From NCBI GenBank assembly GCA_900316955.1, contig ONEX01000001.1, positions 64,630 to 128,629 on the forward strand: a stretch of DNA of 64,000 nt. Direction: 5' to 3'. Source of the DNA: an uncultured Bacteroidales bacterium (GTDB taxonomy: Bacteria > Bacteroidota > Bacteroidia > Bacteroidales > UBA932). Positions 59,685 to 64,000 of this stretch are shown piece after piece (the first letter of the stretch is position 1; the number at the start of each line of letters is the position of its first letter). Both the position numbers and the translations under genes were made by a program. The notes below the pieces were generated by a model. That model did not search any database. It worked only from the letters and a program-made list of their open reading frames with translations, and was not told where the DNA came from.

Positions 59685-61400
59685 TTATCCTTTCGGGACG
59701 GAGAAGGTGACCCGGAAGGTGGGGACGCGCCTGGCGCCGGGGAGGAGGATCGGGCACGAAGCCGGGTTCGTGGCCGTGGCCGCGGGGCCGTTGAGGATGG
59801 CGCGGTAGTAGCGGTCCTTGTCCAGTTCCTGCTTGGTGGTGTAGGTGGTCTGGTTCATCTGGCTGAGCAGGCTGGACATCATCATCATGTTGTAGTAGTT
59901 GGAATAGCCGCCGTAGCCGCCGTAACCGCCGTAGCCGTAGCCATAGCCGCCGTACCCGTAACCGCCGTAGCCGCCGTAGCCGCCGCCGTACAGGTTGTTG
60001 TAGTACATCGCGTACATCATCTGCTGGTAGTAGGCTTCCTGCTCGGCGTTGCCGTTGGCGTTCGCCACGGTCTCGCTATGGACGTTCAGGAACCAGATGT
60101 CGGCGTCGTCCTTGGTGTCGAGGTCCTTCCGGAGAAGCATCTGCTGCATGTGGTAGGTGATGTCCGGGGAATAGACGCGGTTCGCGCGGTCCAGGTTGCC
60201 CTGGTTCTCGGAGGAGGCGCTGGCGTCGGTCAGGCCGGCGAAGGTGACGGTCCCGTCGGAGCTCTTCTTCCGGATGGTCGGGCTGATGATGGACGGGAAC
60301 AGGTCCACGAGCGTCTCGTCGCCCGGCGATTCGTACGGGAGGATGAGGCTGGCCTTGTTGACGACGGTCTTGGACGGGTCGCCGCCGCGCTGGACGATGG
60401 CGTCGACCACCTTCTCCCGGAGCTGGGCCGCCGGGATGACGGGCTTCAGCCCGCCGCCGCCCTCGATGCGGATCTCGTCCGTGGCCGGGCCTTCCGGGGC
60501 CTCGTGGCTGGTCCGGTTGAAGGCGTACTGGTAGAACTGCTTGTTGCTTTCCAGGTACTCGGACTCGTCGTAGAGGGTGGGTTCGCCCGGGATGAACAGG
60601 AAGGTCGTGTCTTTCCGGACGCCTTTGTAGGTGGACCGCACCGTGAGCATGCCGACGTTGTCGTTCCGGTAGTAGTAGTTGTTGCTGACCGAGAGGCAGG
60701 ACAGCTCGAACAGGTTGATGCGTCCGCCGAACCCTTCCGGAATGTCGCTTTCGATGTAGATGCCGGGGACTTCCTGGATGTACTCCCGGTACTTGTCGAT
60801 GGTGGCGATCTCGTCCCGGCTGGCCAGGACGGGACCCAGGCGCTTGAGGACGTCGATGTACTTCTGCCCGTAGGCCGGGCTGAGCTCGAAGCTCAGGGAA
60901 TCCTCGCCGTCATAGACGGGGATGCCGCGGGTGACGATCTCGGTGCCGTGGGGGATGATCCGGTTGGTGCCGCTCTTCTTGCTGCTGAGCGTGTCGGTCA
61001 GGGAATAGACGTACAGGTTCTGGAGGATGTGCTCCTGCCCTTTGTGGGCGACGGAGATGGTGTCGGCCTCGAAATGGACCAGGAAGCGGACGAACTCGGG
61101 GTCGGTCCCCAGGTCGAGCGTGTCCAGGGCGGGCACCAGGCAGAAGGCCGTGGCGCGCGTGGTCAGGCCGAAGGTCTCGTCGCGGATGGCGCCGATGGCG
61201 AGGCGGGTGTCCGAGAAGCCGGACAGGTCGTCGGCCCGGCGGAGGCGGATGTCCTCGATCGGGAATTCGACGGTATAGGTATCGTACAGGAGGCTTTTGT
61301 CGATGAGGTCCTTGCCGATCTCGGTGCTGGATTTCACGCAGGAAGCCAGCGCGAAGGGGAGGAGGGCGAGGAGGAGTGCTTTCCTACAAGCGGATTTCAT
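59685..61400 (-). CDS. DUF4270-family lipoprotein with a Gly/Tyr-rich insert
   Basis: 571 residues, lipobox ALASC (Cys21). SSTEIGKDLIDKSLL and TRATAFCLVPALDTLDLG fit DUF4270, a Bacteroidetes surface lipoprotein family. Residues about 478-507 consist almost solely of Gly and Tyr in GGY/GYG repeats followed by SNYYNMMMMSS, a low-complexity insert between conserved strands. Co-transcribed with the upstream GT5-domain gene (4-nt overlap), an arrangement common in the phylum. Function unknown. Confidence 0.87.
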   Translation of the reverse strand: MKSACRKALLLALLPFALASCVKSSTEIGKDLIDKSLLYDTYTVEFPIEDIRLRRADDLSGFSDTRLAIGAIRDETFGLTTRATAFCLVPALDTLDLGTDPEFVRFLVHFEADTISVAHKGQEHILQNLYVYSLTDTLSSKKSGTNRIIPHGTEIVTRGIPVYDGEDSLSFELSPAYGQKYIDVLKRLGPVLASRDEIATIDKYREYIQEVPGIYIESDIPEGFGGRINLFELSCLSVSNNYYYRNDNVGMLTVRSTYKGVRKDTTFLFIPGEPTLYDESEYLESNKQFYQYAFNRTSHEAPEGPATDEIRIEGGGGLKPVIPAAQLREKVVDAIVQRGGDPSKTVVNKASLILPYESPGDETLVDLFPSIISPTIRKKSSDGTVTFAGLTDASASSENQGNLDRANRVYSPDITYHMQQMLLRKDLDTKDDADIWFLNVHSETVANANGNAEQEAYYQQMMYAMYYNNLYGGGYGGYGGYGYGGYGYGYGGYGGYGGYSNYYNMMMMSSLLSQMNQTTYTTKQELDKDRYYRAILNGPAATATNPASCPILLPGARRVPTFRVTFSVPKG

Positions 61401-62221
61401 TGCGATAAACTGTCGTAAAAGGCGTTGTACTGGTCCATGTAGCTGCCGTCGGCGAGGGCTGCCGCGTCGAAGGGGAGGAAGGGCTTGCCCAGCTCCCGGA
61501 CGTACGCCTGCAGGGCCGGGTCCACGCCCGCCGAGCCCAGGATGATGCCGTCGGAATACTGCGCGGCAAGTTGAGCAAGTTCCATGCCACCGGCCTTCTC
61601 GGGCAGGGGGACGTCCTTGAGCTTGATGCCGCCGAACAGGATGGTTTCCGCAAGGCCGTCGGCGAAGGTCTCCGCAGGGGTGTCGTCATACAGGGACAGG
61701 ACAACCTTGGCGCCGGAGAAGACGGGGTCGTCCTTGTAGGCTTTCTTCAGGTACAGGGGAAGGACGTGGGAGATCCATCCGTGGCAGTGGATGATGTCCG
61801 GGGCCCAGCGGAGCTTCTTCACCGTCTCCAGGACGCCGCGGGCGTAGAAGATGGCGCGCTCGCCGTTGTCGGCGAAGAAGCGGCCCTCGCCGTCGCGGAA
61901 GATTTCCTTCCGGCGGAAGTAGTCCTCGTTGTCGATGAAATAGACTTGGATGCGGGCCGATGAGATGGACGCCACCTTGATGACCAGGGGACGGTCCACG
62001 TCGCTGATGATGATGTTCATGCCCGACAGGCGGATGACCTCGTGCAACTGGTTCTTGCGCTCGTTGATGCAGCCGTACTTGGGCATGAAGGCACGGATCT
62101 CCTTCTTGCGTTCCTGGATGCCCTGCGGGAGCTGCCGGCAGAGGTTGCCGACAGGGCTCTCCGGGAGGTAGGGAACCATCTCGGAATTGACGAACAGGAC
62201 TTTCTTGACGGAATCAGCCAT
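61397..62221 (-). CDS. GT5 (starch/glycogen synthase) catalytic-domain protein, N-terminal half only
   Basis: 274 residues, matching only the N-terminal Rossmann domain of glycogen synthase: KVLFVNSEMVPYLPESPVGN, EIRAFMPKYGCI, PDIIHCHGWISHVLPLYLK. The C-terminal nucleotide-sugar-binding half and the usual KxGGL motif are missing, as in other Bacteroidetes copies found beside DUF4270. Probably not a working synthase; possibly a carbohydrate-binding or regulatory protein. Promoter TAACTTTG (62248-62241). Confidence 0.88.
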   Translation of the reverse strand: MADSVKKVLFVNSEMVPYLPESPVGNLCRQLPQGIQERKKEIRAFMPKYGCINERKNQLHEVIRLSGMNIIISDVDRPLVIKVASISSARIQVYFIDNEDYFRRKEIFRDGEGRFFADNGERAIFYARGVLETVKKLRWAPDIIHCHGWISHVLPLYLKKAYKDDPVFSGAKVVLSLYDDTPAETFADGLAETILFGGIKLKDVPLPEKAGGMELAQLAAQYSDGIILGSAGVDPALQAYVRELGKPFLPFDAAALADGSYMDQYNAFYDSLSQ

Positions 62222-62240
62222 GACTTGTTATTTTAACATA

Positions 62241-62288
62241 CAAAGTTAAGAAATTTTTTTTGAGATTTGTCCCGAATTGCTAACTTTG
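62241..62288. promoter_or_regulatory. divergent promoters of the GT5 and ftsX genes
   Basis: TAACTTTG on the minus strand at 62248-62241, and TAACTTTG on the plus strand at 62281-62288 with TTTG 18 nt upstream (62259-62262). Confidence 0.6.
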
Positions 62289-62306
62289 GGCGAAATTAGG
62301 GGTGCT

Positions 62307-63188
62307 ATGCAGAATCTCAGCAACAGACTCGTCCGCCGCCGGCTCTTCGGAGCCTGGGTGTCCACGGTGATCAGCATCAGCCTGGTGCTGCTCCTGGTGG
62401 GCGTCGCATCGATCCTGCTGCTCAACGCCCGGAGCGTCTCCGACTACTTCAAGGAGAACCTGCAGGTTTCCGTCCTGATGAAGCAGGACGTGACCGAGGA
62501 GCAGGCGCTCGCCTACCAGTCCTCCCTCGCCGGCATGCCGGGCGTGAAGGCCACGACCTTCATCTCCCGCGAGCAGGGCATCGAGGAGATGGCCCAGATG
62601 CTGGGCCGCGACTTCCTGGACGTCTTCTCCACGGCCCCGGTTCCCGTCTCCATCGACGTGAACCTCGAGGCCGCCTACGTGTCCCCGGACAGCCTGGACG
62701 TGGTCAAGAAGGCCCTGTCGGCCTCGCCGCTTGTGGACGAGGTCGTGTACCAGACCTCCCTCGTGGAGGCCCTGAACGCGAACCTCCAGAAGATCGGCCT
62801 CGTGCTGGGCGTCCTGATCCTCCTGCTCCTGTTCATCTCCTTCGTGCTCATCGGCAACATGGTGCGGCTGAACGTGTTCTCGCGCCGCTTCACCATCCAC
62901 ACGATGCAGCTGGTGGGGGCCACGCGCGGGTTCATCCGCGCCCCGTTCATCGGCCAGTCGGCCCTCCAGGGACTCTTCGCGGCCCTGGTGGCCATCCTGA
63001 TGCTGGTGGCCGGCCTGTTCATCCTCCGGAAGGAGTTCGTGCAGCTGTTCGAGATCTTCCGCCTGGACACGCTCCTCGCGACGATGGGCATCGTCATCGT
63101 CAGCGGCGTCCTCATCTGCGTGGTGAGCACCTGGATCGTGGTCGGCCGCCTGGTCCGGTTCGACCGGGACCAGCTTTATGCAATCTAG
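62307..63188 (+). CDS. ftsX: cell division protein FtsX
   Basis: Membrane part of the FtsEX complex that activates peptidoglycan hydrolases at the septum. 293 residues from ATG 62307: one helix near 20-45 (VISISLVLLLVGVASILLL), a periplasmic domain (about 50-165), then three helices (LVLGVLILLLLFISFVLIG, LFAALVAILMLVAGLFIL, GIVIVSGVLICVVSTWIVV). FtsE is not adjacent. Confidence 0.94.
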   Translation: MQNLSNRLVRRRLFGAWVSTVISISLVLLLVGVASILLLNARSVSDYFKENLQVSVLMKQDVTEEQALAYQSSLAGMPGVKATTFISREQGIEEMAQMLGRDFLDVFSTAPVPVSIDVNLEAAYVSPDSLDVVKKALSASPLVDEVVYQTSLVEALNANLQKIGLVLGVLILLLLFISFVLIGNMVRLNVFSRRFTIHTMQLVGATRGFIRAPFIGQSALQGLFAALVAILMLVAGLFILRKEFVQLFEIFRLDTLLATMGIVIVSGVLICVVSTWIVVGRLVRFDRDQLYAI

Positions 63189-63191
63189 ATT

Positions 63192-63437
63192 ATGGGAAAG
63201 AATGATAATAAGATGGCCATGACGGCCTCCGGGATCAAGCTGATGATCGGCGGACTGCTTGTCATGGCGGCGGGGTTCATCCTCCTCGCCGGCGGCGGGT
63301 CCGACGACCCGCAGGTGTTCAACTATGCGATGTTCGACTTCCGGCGGCTGGTCGTCGCTCCGATCGTCATCGTCGCGGGAATCGTCGTGGTGGTGGTCTC
63401 CATCATGCGCCGCCCCAAGGACAAGAAGGAGGAGTAG
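63192..63437 (+). CDS. DUF3098-family membrane protein
   Basis: 81 residues, two transmembrane helices (LMIGGLLVMAAGFILLAGGG and LVVAPIVIVAGIVVVVVSI) with a YAMFDFRR link and basic tail. DUF3098 genes lie between ftsX and uppP in many Bacteroidetes, as here (3-nt gaps), suggesting a link to division or wall lipid recycling. Function unknown. Confidence 0.9.
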   Translation: MGKNDNKMAMTASGIKLMIGGLLVMAAGFILLAGGGSDDPQVFNYAMFDFRRLVVAPIVIVAGIVVVVVSIMRRPKDKKEE

Positions 63438-63440
63438 GCG

Positions 63441-64000
63441 ATGGAGTGGTGGCAAGCGATTATCCTGGGCATCGTCCAGGGCCTGACGGAATTCCTCCCG
63501 GTGTCCAGCTCGGGACACCTGATGATGTTCAAGGAACTGCTCGGCGTGGATGCGGAAGGCTTCCTCGATTTCACGGTGACGGTCCATTTCGCCACGGTCC
63601 TCGCGACCATCGTGGTGTTCTGGGGCGCCATCTGGCAGCTCTTGAAGGGCTTTTTCAAGTTCAAGTACAATGACGAGACGGACTACGTCTGCAAGATCCT
63701 CGTCTCGCTCATCCCCGTGATGATCGTGGGCTTCTTCTTCAAGGACCAGGTCGACGCCCTGTTCAGCGGCTCACTGAAGCAGGTCGCCGTGGGCCTGTGC
63801 ATCACGGCCGGCCTCCTGCTGCTGTCCGACCAGATCGGCAAACGGATCCGCGCCCCGAAGGCGAAGGACACCCGGAACGGCATCTCCTACGGCCAGGCCG
63901 CCCTCGTGGGCGTGGCCCAGGCCTTCGCCGTCGTCCCGGGCGTGTCCCGCAGCGGCAGCACCATCGCCACCGGCCTCCTGGGCGGCGTGAAGCGCGAGGT
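63441..64000 (+). CDS. uppP: undecaprenyl-diphosphatase, 3' end beyond the window
   Basis: BacA/UppP removes a phosphate from undecaprenyl pyrophosphate to recycle the carrier lipid; overexpression gives bacitracin resistance. Starts MEWWQAIILGIVQGLTEFLP with VSSSGHLMM, and the second motif PGVSRSGSTIATGLLGG is just reached at the edge (186 codons visible). Third gene of the ftsX operon. Confidence 0.95.
   Translation, partial: MEWWQAIILGIVQGLTEFLPVSSSGHLMMFKELLGVDAEGFLDFTVTVHFATVLATIVVFWGAIWQLLKGFFKFKYNDETDYVCKILVSLIPVMIVGFFFKDQVDALFSGSLKQVAVGLCITAGLLLLSDQIGKRIRAPKAKDTRNGISYGQAALVGVAQAFAVVPGVSRSGSTIATGLLGGVKRE

Overview
The window reads as one contiguous piece of a high-GC Bacteroidales chromosome, probably from a gut or rumen lineage. 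Supporting signs are the Bacteroidetes promoter (-33 TTTG or TTG, 19-21 nt, -7 TAnnTTTG) before most transcription units, many lipoproteins, and families largely confined to the phylum: S46 peptidase, DUF4252, DUF4270, DUF3098, fimbrillin-like lipoproteins, an EF-G paralogue and an SusC-era outer-membrane barrel protein. Genus cannot be fixed from the sequence alone. No tRNA, rRNA, CRISPR array, insertion sequence or prophage was seen.

Layout. 1-13.7 kb: cut-off C69 dipeptidase, small exported protein, pheS, GH127 arabinofuranosidase, glutamate-semialdehyde dehydrogenase, S46 peptidase coupled to an Mrp ATPase, rnhB, and an EF-G2-type factor lacking the catalytic His. 13.7-21 kb: one secretion-oriented operon made of a 41-aa peptide, a fimbrillin-like lipoprotein, an M6 protease, a 50-aa peptide, a fimbrillin/M64 protease fusion and a glycosidase-like lipoprotein. 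21-25 kb: transglutaminase-like lipoprotein, TIM-barrel lipoprotein, ksgA. 26-32.6 kb: aspS, murB, murA, aminotransferase, dapF. 32.6-37 kb: outer-membrane receptor-like protein and an ECF sigma/DUF4252 operon. 37-46.4 kb: dapA-dapD, a HipBA module in a disturbed region, dapB, DUF6440, a DapE-like peptidase, a hairpin array, asd and thrA. 46.4-51 kb: cdaA, mutS2, yraN and a broken ManC-like gene. 51-55 kb: a shortened S10 operon (rplC to rpsC). 55-64 kb: exported proteins, uvrC, pnuC, acpP, DUF4270, a GT5-domain protein, ftsX, DUF3098 and the start of uppP.

How the genes fit together. Between 27.8 and 46.4 kb lie asd, thrA, dapA, dapB, dapD, a dapE candidate, dapF, murA, murB and an aminotransferase that could supply the DapC step: nearly a full route from aspartate to meso-diaminopimelate plus the first committed peptidoglycan enzymes.

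The most unusual signal is at the DNA level. Short palindromic elements (outer ends GTCAT...ATCTC with covarying stems, and the TTCGACAGGCTCA type) sit in frame inside murB, dapF, the DapE-like gene and the transglutaminase gene; a larger, unrelated inverted-repeat element sits in the aminotransferase. The same DNA is read in different frames in different genes, so it is inserted DNA and not shared protein ancestry. Separately, seven different hairpins of one design are lined up between asd and the DapE-like gene, and a second hairpin cluster lies beside hipBA.
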